This document shows, piece by piece, positions 1-5,996 of a stretch of DNA of 6,008 nucleotides. Position numbers and translations under genes: made by a program. The stretch spans positions 8,638 through 14,645 of the forward strand of contig MHFC01000073.1 in assembly GCA_001804025.1 (NCBI GenBank), written 5' to 3'. Under the pieces are notes generated by a model, which was given only the letters and a program-made list of their open reading frames with translations, was not told the origin of the DNA and made no database searches. Source of the DNA: Omnitrophica bacterium GWA2_52_8 (GTDB lineage Bacteria > Omnitrophota > Omnitrophia > Omnitrophales > Aquincolibacteriaceae). Numbering within the stretch: position 1 is the first letter of the stretch; each line of letters starts with the position of its first letter.

Positions 1-39
1 GGAAGCAACCGCGCCCAGACGATTTTTGTTTAAACATTT
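1..39. other. Upstream flank, possibly the 3' end of a preceding gene
   Basis: The stretch is too short to assign. Two plus-strand frames close here in ways that suit an operon: one ends with TAA at 31-33, six bases before the uppS ATG, and another ends with TGA at 41-43, which would give an ATGA overlap with uppS. The readable tails (GSNRAQTIFV and EATAPRRFLFKHL) do not resemble the ribosome recycling factor that often precedes uppS, so I name no gene. No convincing sigma-70 promoter or Shine-Dalgarno sequence is visible, which fits uppS being internal to an operon but does not prove it. Confidence 0.25.
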
Positions 40-816
40 ATGACGATTCTTCCCAAGCATGTTGCGGTCATTATGGACGGAAACGGACGGTGGGCGCAGG
101 CGCACGGCCATCCGCGGATCTACGGCCATACGGTGGGTACGGAAAAGGTCGAAGAAATTATCCGTGCCGCGGCCGATACCGGCATCCGCTATCTGACCCT
201 GTACGCATTTTCCAAAGAAAATTGGCAGCGTCCCAAGGCGGAAGTCAATTTTCTCATGTCGCTTCTGTCCAGCTATTTGGACAAAAAGGCGCAGCTCTTT
301 ATTACCGAGGGCCTTGTCTTCAGGACCATCGGCCGGACGGAAGATCTACCGAAACCGATCCGCGAAAAAATGGGCCGTCTTGCCGAGCAGACGCGCCATC
401 ACAAGGGCATGACCGTGATTTTTGCGGTCAGCTATTCTTCGCGGCTCGAGATCGCCGATGCCTGCAGGAAAATTGCCTGCGATGTGCGGGACGGAAAACT
501 GAAGGCCGAGGATATTACGGAAAAAACGGTTGCCGGCTATCTGGATACGGCGGACATTCCGGACCCGGACCTTTTGATCCGCACGAGCGGCGAGATGCGC
601 ATCAGCAATTATCTTTTGTGGCAGATTTCCTACGCGGAACTTTATTTTACGGAAAAATACTGGCCGGAATTCGGACGCGAAGACTTTATGAAAGCGCTTG
701 AGGAATATCAAAATCGCGAACGCCGCTTCGGTAAAACTGAAGCGCAGGCCGGCGCAGCAGCGATCGCGGCGCGGCAATCGGCGGCGAAGAAACCTCACGG
801 GGAAGGTGAACGATGA
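40..816 (+). CDS. uppS: Isoprenyl transferase (undecaprenyl diphosphate synthase, UppS)
   Basis: This cytosolic, membrane-associated cis-prenyltransferase condenses isopentenyl diphosphate onto farnesyl diphosphate to make undecaprenyl diphosphate, the carrier for peptidoglycan and surface glycans. The 258 residues fit the family. The N-terminal block IMDGNGRW carries the catalytic Asp13, and LYAFSKENWQRP (54-65) carries Asn61 and Arg64. RTSGEMRISNYLLWQ (181-195) supplies Arg181, Arg187 and Ser189 for diphosphate binding, and Glu200 is the late metal ligand. All lie at a constant offset of 13 from the E. coli residues as I recall them. The usual NYGGR loop reads SYSSR (131-135), a variant I recall from Bacteroidetes enzymes. 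Residues about 232-258 form an Ala-rich, basic tail beyond the conserved fold. An in-frame TAA at 31-33 makes the ATG at 40 the only start that keeps the full first motif. No Shine-Dalgarno sequence is seen, so coupling to an upstream gene is likely. The stop overlaps cdsA. Confidence 0.97.
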   Translation: MTILPKHVAVIMDGNGRWAQAHGHPRIYGHTVGTEKVEEIIRAAADTGIRYLTLYAFSKENWQRPKAEVNFLMSLLSSYLDKKAQLFITEGLVFRTIGRTEDLPKPIREKMGRLAEQTRHHKGMTVIFAVSYSSRLEIADACRKIACDVRDGKLKAEDITEKTVAGYLDTADIPDPDLLIRTSGEMRISNYLLWQISYAELYFTEKYWPEFGREDFMKALEEYQNRERRFGKTEAQAGAAAIAARQSAAKKPHGEGER

Positions 817-1616
817 TCTCGGTTCTTGGAAAACGTTTGATGGTTTCTGCGGTCCTGGTCACGATCACGCTGGCGACGATTTTTTTGGTGCCCAAGTGGC
901 TTTTCTTTTTGGTCGTGGAAGCGTTTATTTTGGGAGCACTTTTTGAGTTTTTTGTCATGGCCGAGCGCAAGGGTGTCGTGATCAACCGCCTGCTTGGGTT
1001 GTTTTTCGGCGGGCTGCTCCCGTTTTCGCTTTATTTTTCTTCTGAGCCCATGATTCTTTCGATTGCGTGCCTGACGCTTTTTATTTTTAATTTTCACCGC
1101 AAATTGCGCGATCAGGCGCTTTTAAGCACGTCGGTCACTTTATTCGGCATCATTTATATTTCCTGGTTTTTTTCCTACATGAACAAGATCCGGTATCTGG
1201 ACCACGGGCCTTATTGGGTCCTGTTTATTATTCTGCTGGTTAAAGGCGGGGACACCGGGGCGTATTTTGTCGGTAAGAGTCTCGGACGGATCAAGCTTAT
1301 CGAGCATATCAGCCCGAACAAGTCCGTTGAGGGCGCAGTCGGCGGCTTTTTGACGTCGCTGGCGCTGGCGGCGCTTTCAAAAATTTATCTGCCGCACGTT
1401 TCTTTTGTCCACCTTCTGGTTTTGGGGGCCCTGATGGGAATTCTTTCTCAGATCGGCGATCTTGCCGAGAGTTCGATCAAGCGGGATGTCGGGGTCAAGG
1501 ACTCGGGACAAATTCCGGGCCTCGGGGGAATTCTGGATGTGCTCGACAGCCTGTTGTTGTGTGTCCCGTGTGCTTACTATTATATAACCGCGTTTCCCGG
1601 ATTGCTTAGATCCTGA
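813..1616 (+). CDS. cdsA: Phosphatidate cytidylyltransferase (CDP-diacylglycerol synthase)
   Basis: This integral inner-membrane enzyme makes CDP-diacylglycerol from phosphatidate and CTP, the branch point to all major bacterial phospholipids. The 267 residues form roughly eight or nine hydrophobic segments, starting near 9-26, 29-48 and 57-75. The cytidylyltransferase core is clear: GGDTGAYFVGK (145-155), SPNKSVEGAVGG (167-178), then IGDLAESSIKRDVGVKDSG (214-232) and IPGLGGILDVLDS (234-246). The acidic residues Asp216, Asp230, Asp242 and Asp245 of the metal and substrate site are kept. Two positions differ from the classic family signature: the His of PGHGG is Leu237, and the Arg of LDRxD is Val243. 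The ATG sits in an ATGA overlap with the uppS stop, and GGAAGGTG at 801-808 gives a good ribosome binding site, so both coupling and independent loading are possible. Its product serves the same membrane as UppS. The family is secure despite the variant signature. Confidence 0.96.
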   Translation: MISVLGKRLMVSAVLVTITLATIFLVPKWLFFLVVEAFILGALFEFFVMAERKGVVINRLLGLFFGGLLPFSLYFSSEPMILSIACLTLFIFNFHRKLRDQALLSTSVTLFGIIYISWFFSYMNKIRYLDHGPYWVLFIILLVKGGDTGAYFVGKSLGRIKLIEHISPNKSVEGAVGGFLTSLALAALSKIYLPHVSFVHLLVLGALMGILSQIGDLAESSIKRDVGVKDSGQIPGLGGILDVLDSLLLCVPCAYYYITAFPGLLRS

Positions 1617-1629
1617 GGGCGGCTTCTTC

Positions 1630-2787
1630 ATGAAAAATATTGTCATTCTCGGATCGACGGGTTCTATCGGCCGTAATACGCTGGATATTGTCCGGGCCCA
1701 TCCCGATAAATTCCGCGTTTGCGGGCTTGCGGTCCGGCAGGACATTGACCAGCTTTACCGCCAGGCCGTTGAGTTCCGGCCCGAGATCGTTTGTGTCTTT
1801 GATAAAGCCGCGGCGCAAAAACTCGGGGGACGTCTTAAGCGCTACGGTATTCGGGTGGTCGCCGGCCGCGAAGGGCTGCTGGAAGTCAGCACGTTTAAAA
1901 AAGCGCACCAGGTCATTTGTGCGATGGTGGGCGCCGTCGGTCTGGAGCCGATTTTTGCGGCGCTCTGTGCCGGAAAATCACTCGGGATTGCCAATAAGGA
2001 ACCGCTCGTGATTGCCGGCGATTTGCTGATGCGGGAATCCCGCAAGCGTAAGGTCCCGGTTTTTCCGATCGACAGCGAACACTCGGGGCTATGGCAGTGC
2101 CTGGAAGGCTATCCGATGTCTTCCATTAAAAAACTGGTGCTGACGTCGTCGGGCGGCCCGTTTCGAAAACTCAAGGGGTCTTTCGAACATCTGACTCCCA
2201 AGCGTGCGCTGAAACATCCGAAATGGAAAATGGGGCCGAAGATTACGATCGATTCTGCAACGCTCATGAATAAAGGCCTGGAAGTGATTGAAGCGGCGAA
2301 TTTGTTCGGGATGCCGTCGGAAAAAATCGATGTGCTGATTCATCCCGAGGCGATCATTCACGCAATGATTGAATTTGTCGACGGGTCCCACCTGGCGCAC
2401 CTGGCGATTACGGACATGCGGCCTCCGATTCAGTATTCGCTCAGTTATCCGGAGCGGCTGAACAACCATCTGCCGACGCTCAATTTTACGCAGCTGAAGT
2501 CGCTCCATTTTGAGGCCCCGGACCGGCGGCGTTTTCCGTGTCTCGATCTCGGTTATGAGGCCAGCCGCGCAGGAGGCACCATGCCCGCCGTATTGAACGC
2601 CGCAAATGAGGTTGCGGTGCAGGCCTTTTTGGATTATAAAATGAAATTTACGGAAATCGCTAAAACCATTAAGCGGGTCATGCAGCAGCATACGCCGGTT
2701 TCACGGCCCTCGTTGAGTCAGCTTCTCGAAGCTGACCGCTGGTCGCGGGAAACGGCCGGGCTCGTCATGAAAGGAAATAAAATCTAA
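1630..2787 (+). CDS. dxr: 1-deoxy-D-xylulose 5-phosphate reductoisomerase (Dxr/IspC)
   Basis: This cytosolic enzyme rearranges and reduces 1-deoxy-D-xylulose 5-phosphate to 2-C-methyl-D-erythritol 4-phosphate with NADPH, the committed step of the MEP isoprenoid pathway and the target of fosmidomycin. The 385 residues are typical. The N-terminal Rossmann motif GSTGSIG (8-14) binds NADPH, and ANKE (121-124) follows. The metal site is Asp148 and Glu150 in PIDSEH plus Glu218 in MNKGLEVIEA. Substrate phosphate contacts are expected from SSGGPF (173-178) and His196 in KHPKW. The C-terminal helical domain contains LNAANEVAVQAFL (322-334). Pro125 replaces the usual Ser or Thr in NKE(S/T)LV, and SGLWQ stands where SAIFQ is common; neither removes a catalytic residue. 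GAGGG at 1615-1619 is a Shine-Dalgarno sequence about 10 bases before the ATG, and the gene starts 13 bases after cdsA. Its product pathway feeds UppS, which explains the linkage. Confidence 0.98.
   Translation: MKNIVILGSTGSIGRNTLDIVRAHPDKFRVCGLAVRQDIDQLYRQAVEFRPEIVCVFDKAAAQKLGGRLKRYGIRVVAGREGLLEVSTFKKAHQVICAMVGAVGLEPIFAALCAGKSLGIANKEPLVIAGDLLMRESRKRKVPVFPIDSEHSGLWQCLEGYPMSSIKKLVLTSSGGPFRKLKGSFEHLTPKRALKHPKWKMGPKITIDSATLMNKGLEVIEAANLFGMPSEKIDVLIHPEAIIHAMIEFVDGSHLAHLAITDMRPPIQYSLSYPERLNNHLPTLNFTQLKSLHFEAPDRRRFPCLDLGYEASRAGGTMPAVLNAANEVAVQAFLDYKMKFTEIAKTIKRVMQQHTPVSRPSLSQLLEADRWSRETAGLVMKGNKI
2717..2736. repeat. Inverted repeat inside the 3' part of dxr
   Basis: GTCAGCTTC at 2717-2725 is the exact reverse complement of GAAGCTGAC at 2728-2736, with only TC between them. 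In RNA this would most likely fold as an 8-bp stem with a CTCG tetraloop. It lies within codons of the dxr C-terminal domain, about 50 bases before the rseP start. No T-run follows, so it is not an intrinsic terminator. It may be chance, since one such repeat in 6 kb is not very improbable, or an mRNA element between dxr and rseP. Confidence 0.35.
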
Positions 2788-3887
2788 TGGCTTTTTTAAA
2801 CTCATTACTTCCCGCAGCCGTTGTTCTCGGTCTTTTGATTATCATCCATGAATTCGGCCATTTCCTTGCCTGCCGCCTGACGGGCGTTAAGGTGGAAAAA
2901 TTCTCAATCGGGTTCGGTCCCGAAATCCTGCATTGGCAGGGCCGTGAAACGCGGTTTTCACTTTCCTTGCTGCCCTTGGGCGGTTATGTCAAACCGGCGG
3001 GGGAAACGGTGGGGGAACTGGCCGATCAGGAACCGAAGAAGGGCGATTATCTTGCGGCGCCTCTTTTGTCGCGGATGGTCATTGTCGTGGCCGGTGTCGT
3101 GATGAATTATTTTCTGGCCTTTGTCCTTTTTTCCGCGATTTTTTTGATCGGGAGACCGGTCCCGGGAACGGTTGTCGGCGGTTTCATCGAAGGATATCCC
3201 GCGGCCGGCAGCGGATTACTTGTCGATGACAAGATTGTCAGCGTCGACGGGACGCCCGTTGAAACCTGGATCCAGATGACAGACCTTTTGTCGGCGTCCG
3301 GCAACGATACGGTACAACTCGGGGTTTTGCGCGGCCAAACGGCCCTGGAAATTCCCGTGGCCCCGAAGGTCGAAGATGTGCCGGATTTCTTCGGGCAGAA
3401 AATCAAAGTCCGCCGGATCGGGATACAGCCCAGCCAGAAAGCCGACCGCTTTGAGCGGTACGGTCTGCTGGAATCGTTGGGGCACGGGGCCCGAGCGACA
3501 ATTTCGCTGACCTATCTGACGCACAAGGCCATCTATTATCTGGTGATGGGAAAACTTTCCATTAAAAGCATGGCCGGCCCGGTGGCCATTGTTTCAATGT
3601 CCGGAACGGCGGCGCAGCTCGGACTGCCATATGTGATGCAGCTGGCCGCAACGCTGAGCGTCTCTCTGGCCGTGATTAATCTGCTGCCGATTCCCGCGCT
3701 CGACGGCGGGCATTTGTTTTTTATGCTCATCGAAGCCGTCCGGCGCAAGCGCGTGAGCCTTCAATTTCAGGAGCGGGCCACGCAGGCCGGTTTTGTGCTT
3801 TTGATGACGCTTCTGGTGGTCGTGATTTATAACGATCTGTCCAATCTCCAGGCTCTCGATAAAATTAAAAATCTTTTTGGTTTTTGA
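2787..3887 (+). CDS. rseP: RseP-family site-2 intramembrane zinc metalloprotease
   Basis: Members of the M50 site-2 protease family cut within transmembrane helices, releasing anti-sigma factors (E. coli RseP, B. subtilis RasP) or clearing signal-peptide remnants. The 366 residues contain HEFGH (21-25) in the first membrane helix, with His21, His25 and catalytic Glu22. LPLGGYVK (62-69) follows, then a membrane segment near 95-122. A single PDZ domain spans about 125-195, instead of the two in E. coli RseP. MAGPVAIV (262-269) precedes a third helix, which carries NLLPIPALDGGH (298-309) with the third zinc ligand Asp306. A last helix lies near 333-348. The ATG overlaps the dxr stop by one base (TAATG), and AAGGAA at 2771-2776 is a ribosome binding site 10 bases upstream. 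No anti-sigma or sigma gene is in the window, so the substrate cannot be told. The single PDZ favours a RasP-like general role, but this is inference. Confidence 0.96.
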   Translation: MAFLNSLLPAAVVLGLLIIIHEFGHFLACRLTGVKVEKFSIGFGPEILHWQGRETRFSLSLLPLGGYVKPAGETVGELADQEPKKGDYLAAPLLSRMVIVVAGVVMNYFLAFVLFSAIFLIGRPVPGTVVGGFIEGYPAAGSGLLVDDKIVSVDGTPVETWIQMTDLLSASGNDTVQLGVLRGQTALEIPVAPKVEDVPDFFGQKIKVRRIGIQPSQKADRFERYGLLESLGHGARATISLTYLTHKAIYYLVMGKLSIKSMAGPVAIVSMSGTAAQLGLPYVMQLAATLSVSLAVINLLPIPALDGGHLFFMLIEAVRRKRVSLQFQERATQAGFVLLMTLLVVVIYNDLSNLQALDKIKNLFGF

Positions 3888-3888
3888 C

Positions 3889-5613
3889 ATGCGCTGGACC
3901 CAATCGCTTATTCCTACGTTACGCCAGGCCCCTAAAGATGCCGAGGCCGTGAGCCACCAGCTGGCCTTGCGTGCGGGCCTTATCCGCCAGCTCTCTTCCG
4001 GAGTTTACAGTTACCTGCCGCTTGGTCTGCGCGTCCTTCAGAAGATCATGACCGTGGTGCGCGAGGAAATGAACCGCGCCGGAGCGGCCGAAGTTTTGCT
4101 GCCGGCACTGCACCCCGCGGAATTATGGAAAAAAACCGGCCGCTATGAAACACTCGGCGAAGACAAAATCAGTTTTAAGAACCGCTCGGGGCACGAGTTT
4201 GTGCTCGGGCCGACGCATGAGGAAGTCGTCACCGACCTGGTGGGAAGCTGTATCCAGTCGTTCCGGGATTTGCCCGTGCTGGTTTATCAGATCCAGACCA
4301 AATTCCGCGACGAGGCGCGGCCCCGTTTCGGAGTGATCCGGACCAAGGAATTCATCATGAAGGACGCGTATAGTTTTGATGCCGATGAAAAGGGCCTCGA
4401 CCGGCAGTATCAAAAAATGTCCGACGCGTATCACCGTATCTTTGAACGCTGCGGACTGTCGTTCCAGGTTGTGACGGCGGATCCCGGGATGATGGGCGGC
4501 AAGATGAGCCAGGAGTTTATGGTCGTCTGCCCCTACGGTGAGGACCGCGTGGCGCGATCCGAAGGCGGGTATCTGACCAGCCGGGACATTGCGTTCCGCG
4601 CGAAGCCGGACGGTACGGCGCCCCGTTCCAATTCGGCGCAGCCGGAAGTTTTTGACACGCCGAATTTGCGCACGATCGATGAAATTTCAAAGCGTTTTAA
4701 AATCGCGCCCGAATCCATCGTCAAGACGCTGATTTACATGGCCGACGAGAAGCCGGTGGCGGTGCTGGTTCGCGGAGATAGCGAAGTCAACGACGGCAAA
4801 CTCCAAAAGCTGATCAAGGCGAAGACCCTGCGCCAGGCCCTCTCAAAAGAAGTTCAGGAAGCGACGGGGGCCCCTGTCGGGTTTGCCGGCCCGGTGGGAT
4901 TGAAGGTCCCCATTTATGCGGATTGGGATCTTGAAGCCATGGCGGATTTTGTCACGGGTGCCAATCAGGCGGACAAACACTTGAAAAATGTCGTGATGAT
5001 GCGTGATTTTAAACCGGATTTTACGGGAGACATCCGCTTTGTGCGCGACGGGGATGCGGCGCCGGACGGAACCGGGAAACTGACGCTTGCCACGACCATG
5101 GAAGTCGGCCATATTTTCAAGCTCGGGACGCGTTATACCGATTCTCTCGGCGTGGCTTGCCTGGACGAATCGGGAAAGCGGCAGCCGGTGATCATGGGCT
5201 GTTACGGTATCGGCGTTAACCGCATTCTTGCTGCGGCCATTGAAGAACATCATGATGAAAAAGGGATTGTATGGCCGTCCGGCATTGCGCCTTATGATTG
5301 TGAAGTTCTGACGCTGAATCAGGAAGAGGAAAAAACGGCGCGGGCGGCCGAAGAGGTTTATGCGATGCTGACTCAAAAGGGCGCGGATGTTTTGTTCGAT
5401 GACCGTGCGGAACGGGCGGGGGTTAAATTCAAGGATGCGGATTTAATCGGGATTCCGTATCAAGTCGTGATCGGCGGCCGGAGCCTTGAAGAGGGGGTGA
5501 TTGAGTTCAAGTACCGCAAGTCGGGACAGGTTGAGAAATTGAGGTTCGATCAGCCGGCGGAACTGCTGAAGAAGCTCAGGCCTGCGGACGCCGCAGGTTC
5601 TTTGGCGCGGTGA
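3889..5613 (+). CDS. proS: Prolyl-tRNA synthetase, bacterial type with editing insertion
   Basis: This cytosolic class II synthetase attaches proline to tRNA-Pro. The 574 residues fit the bacterial form. The N-terminal core begins MRWTQSLIPTLRQAP and includes LGPTHEE (106-112). Motif 2 is FRDEARPRFG (139-148) followed by EFIMKDAYSFD, and motif 3 is GCYGIGVNR (438-446). Between about 230 and 400 lies the insertion domain that hydrolyses mischarged Ala-tRNA-Pro; Lys279 (in SIVKTLIY) and GPVGL (334-338) match its known features. The C-terminal anticodon-binding domain runs from about 466, with DDRAERAGVKFKDADLIGIP. The common SHEFM reads SQEFM (207-211), and the usual YAANxE reads YLTSRD (228-233). 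I choose ATG 3889 rather than TTG 3877 because the M-R-aromatic beginning is conserved in the family. It lies one base after the rseP stop (TGACATG) with no clear ribosome binding site, so reinitiation after rseP is likely. The last residues, RPADAAGSLAR, extend past the family's usual end and are encoded by a hairpin. Confidence 0.97.
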   Translation: MRWTQSLIPTLRQAPKDAEAVSHQLALRAGLIRQLSSGVYSYLPLGLRVLQKIMTVVREEMNRAGAAEVLLPALHPAELWKKTGRYETLGEDKISFKNRSGHEFVLGPTHEEVVTDLVGSCIQSFRDLPVLVYQIQTKFRDEARPRFGVIRTKEFIMKDAYSFDADEKGLDRQYQKMSDAYHRIFERCGLSFQVVTADPGMMGGKMSQEFMVVCPYGEDRVARSEGGYLTSRDIAFRAKPDGTAPRSNSAQPEVFDTPNLRTIDEISKRFKIAPESIVKTLIYMADEKPVAVLVRGDSEVNDGKLQKLIKAKTLRQALSKEVQEATGAPVGFAGPVGLKVPIYADWDLEAMADFVTGANQADKHLKNVVMMRDFKPDFTGDIRFVRDGDAAPDGTGKLTLATTMEVGHIFKLGTRYTDSLGVACLDESGKRQPVIMGCYGIGVNRILAAAIEEHHDEKGIVWPSGIAPYDCEVLTLNQEEEKTARAAEEVYAMLTQKGADVLFDDRAERAGVKFKDADLIGIPYQVVIGGRSLEEGVIEFKYRKSGQVEKLRFDQPAELLKKLRPADAAGSLAR

Positions 5614-5833
5614 TCGTACTGACGTTTGTGGACTGCATCATGTAGACCGGATTGCCGTCGTGGTCGTACTGATTGTCGATCCGCATCACTTTCTTAAGGA
5701 CAAGTTTCATCTTTAGAACAGTGCCGTCTTCGAGGAGGTATTCGTTCCATTTTTCGCCCGCCTGGTTGATGTCGACCGGAGTGGCATCGACCTGACGGCC
5801 TCCGAAATTGACTTTGATTTTATCGTCATCCAT
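5576..5833 (-). CDS. Small conserved-looking protein of unknown function, 85 aa
   Basis: I do not recognise a named family. The translation looks like real protein: an acidic start MDDDKIKVNFGG, then EKWNEYLLEDGTVLKMKLVLKKVMRID (27-53), YDHDGNPVY (56-64) and a STNVSTITAP end. The alternating hydrophobic and charged residues suggest a small soluble beta-rich fold with no signal peptide or membrane helix. My impression is that short proteins with a W-N-E-Y, L-E-D-G-T and G-N-P-V-Y pattern occur in other environmental bacteria, but no function is known to me. I choose the ATG at 5833 because AGGAG lies exactly eight bases upstream and a promoter lies just beyond. In-frame ATGs at 5863 and 5896 lack a ribosome binding site, and the one at 5896 precedes the promoter. 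The gene converges on proS and overlaps its end by 38 bases. Its final residues RRPQA are encoded by the hairpin at 5581-5597. Confidence 0.72.
   Translation of the reverse strand: MDDDKIKVNFGGRQVDATPVDINQAGEKWNEYLLEDGTVLKMKLVLKKVMRIDNQYDHDGNPVYMMQSTNVSTITAPKNLRRPQA
5581..5597. terminator. GC-rich hairpin at the convergent gene ends, candidate bidirectional terminator
   Basis: CCTGCGG (5581-5587) and CCGCAGG (5591-5597) are perfect reverse complements around an ACG loop, and G-T wobbles could add two pairs. On the plus strand TTCTTT follows directly, a weak U-tract suited to ending the uppS-proS transcript. On the minus strand the following CCTGAGCTTCTTC is poorer. The hairpin lies inside both coding tails, between the minus-strand stop at 5576-5578 and the proS stop at 5611-5613, which is unusual for a terminator. 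It could instead be a fragment of a repeat family, since its CCTGC/GCAGG arms resemble the palindrome at 5961-5979. Confidence 0.4.
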
Positions 5834-5841
5834 TCGAATAT

Positions 5842-5846
5842 CTCCT
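5842..5846 (-). promoter_or_regulatory. Ribosome binding site deciding the start of the small minus-strand gene
   Basis: Read on the minus strand this is AGGAG, a near-perfect Shine-Dalgarno core, with eight bases to the ATG at 5833. The two in-frame ATGs further upstream have nothing comparable, so this site sets the N-terminus at MDDDK. Confidence 0.75.
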
Positions 5847-5855
5847 AAAGCCGCC

Positions 5856-5883
5856 ATTGTAACCGAACTTTCCCGGAATTCAA
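5856..5883 (-). promoter_or_regulatory. Candidate sigma-70 promoter for the small minus-strand gene
   Basis: On the minus strand TTGAAT (5878-5883) matches four of six bases of the -35 consensus and TACAAT (5856-5861) matches five of six of the -10 consensus, with a 16-base spacer. Transcription would begin around 5849, giving a leader of about 15 bases that contains the AGGAG site. The position fits the chosen start codon, but this is a consensus match only. Confidence 0.45.
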
Positions 5884-5949
5884 ACTGTGATTTCATTTAA
5901 GGGTGCCTACCATTTGATGCCGTTGTTTTTCATTCCCGCATGTATTTTC

Positions 5950-5996
5950 CGCCAAAGGCGCCTGCCTGCTGCAGGCAGGGATCAGCCTCGGGCTGA
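5950..5996. repeat. Cluster of three consecutive GC-rich palindromes, probable dispersed intergenic repeat
   Basis: Three inverted repeats stand nearly end to end. CGCC-AAA-GGCG occupies 5950-5960. CCTGCCTGC-T-GCAGGCAGG occupies 5961-5979, with nine-base perfect arms. TCAGCC-TCG-GGCTGA occupies 5982-5996. The GC-rich run continues to the window edge (GGCGGGCAGCCA), so the element may be cut off. No T-run follows on either strand, so an intrinsic terminator is unlikely. Strings of short palindromes between genes are typical of REP-like or small non-autonomous repeat elements in many genomes; membership of a family here is inferred, because only one copy is in view. It lies upstream of the small minus-strand gene, about 65 bases beyond its candidate promoter. 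Confidence 0.6.

Noticed and set aside
1..60. A divergent minus-strand gene starting near position 38
   Set aside because: An ATG is present, but only a dozen codons are in view and the upstream purine run is weakly placed, so nothing supports a real gene.
430..447. SYSSR in place of NYGGR in UppS as a functional loss
   Set aside because: The same form is one I recall from normal UppS proteins in Bacteroidetes, and all catalytic residues are present.
90..701. A 203-codon plus-strand open frame within uppS
   Set aside because: It is an out-of-frame shadow of uppS. Its translation is rich in Arg, Gly and Pro with no recognisable domain, while the overlapping uppS frame has every family motif.
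2089..2691. A 200-codon minus-strand open frame opposite dxr
   Set aside because: It mirrors the codon bias of dxr, has no ribosome binding site that I can see, and its His-, Arg- and Gln-rich translation resembles no protein.
3571..3592. A GGCC-rich inverted repeat inside rseP
   Set aside because: The arms are short with a sizeable loop and lie in the conserved MAGPVAIV codons, so composition and coding constraint explain it.
3877..3888. A TTG start giving proS four more residues
   Set aside because: The ATG at 3889 gives the conserved M-R-W beginning, and the TTG lies inside the rseP end with no ribosome binding site.
4843..5376. A 177-codon minus-strand open frame opposite proS
   Set aside because: It is an antisense shadow of the conserved ProRS catalytic and anticodon-binding regions and has no domain of its own.
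5834..5896. An N-terminal extension of the small minus-strand gene from the ATG at 5896
   Set aside because: That ATG and the one at 5863 have no ribosome binding site, the extension overlaps a promoter-like pair, and the ATG at 5833 has AGGAG at ideal spacing.
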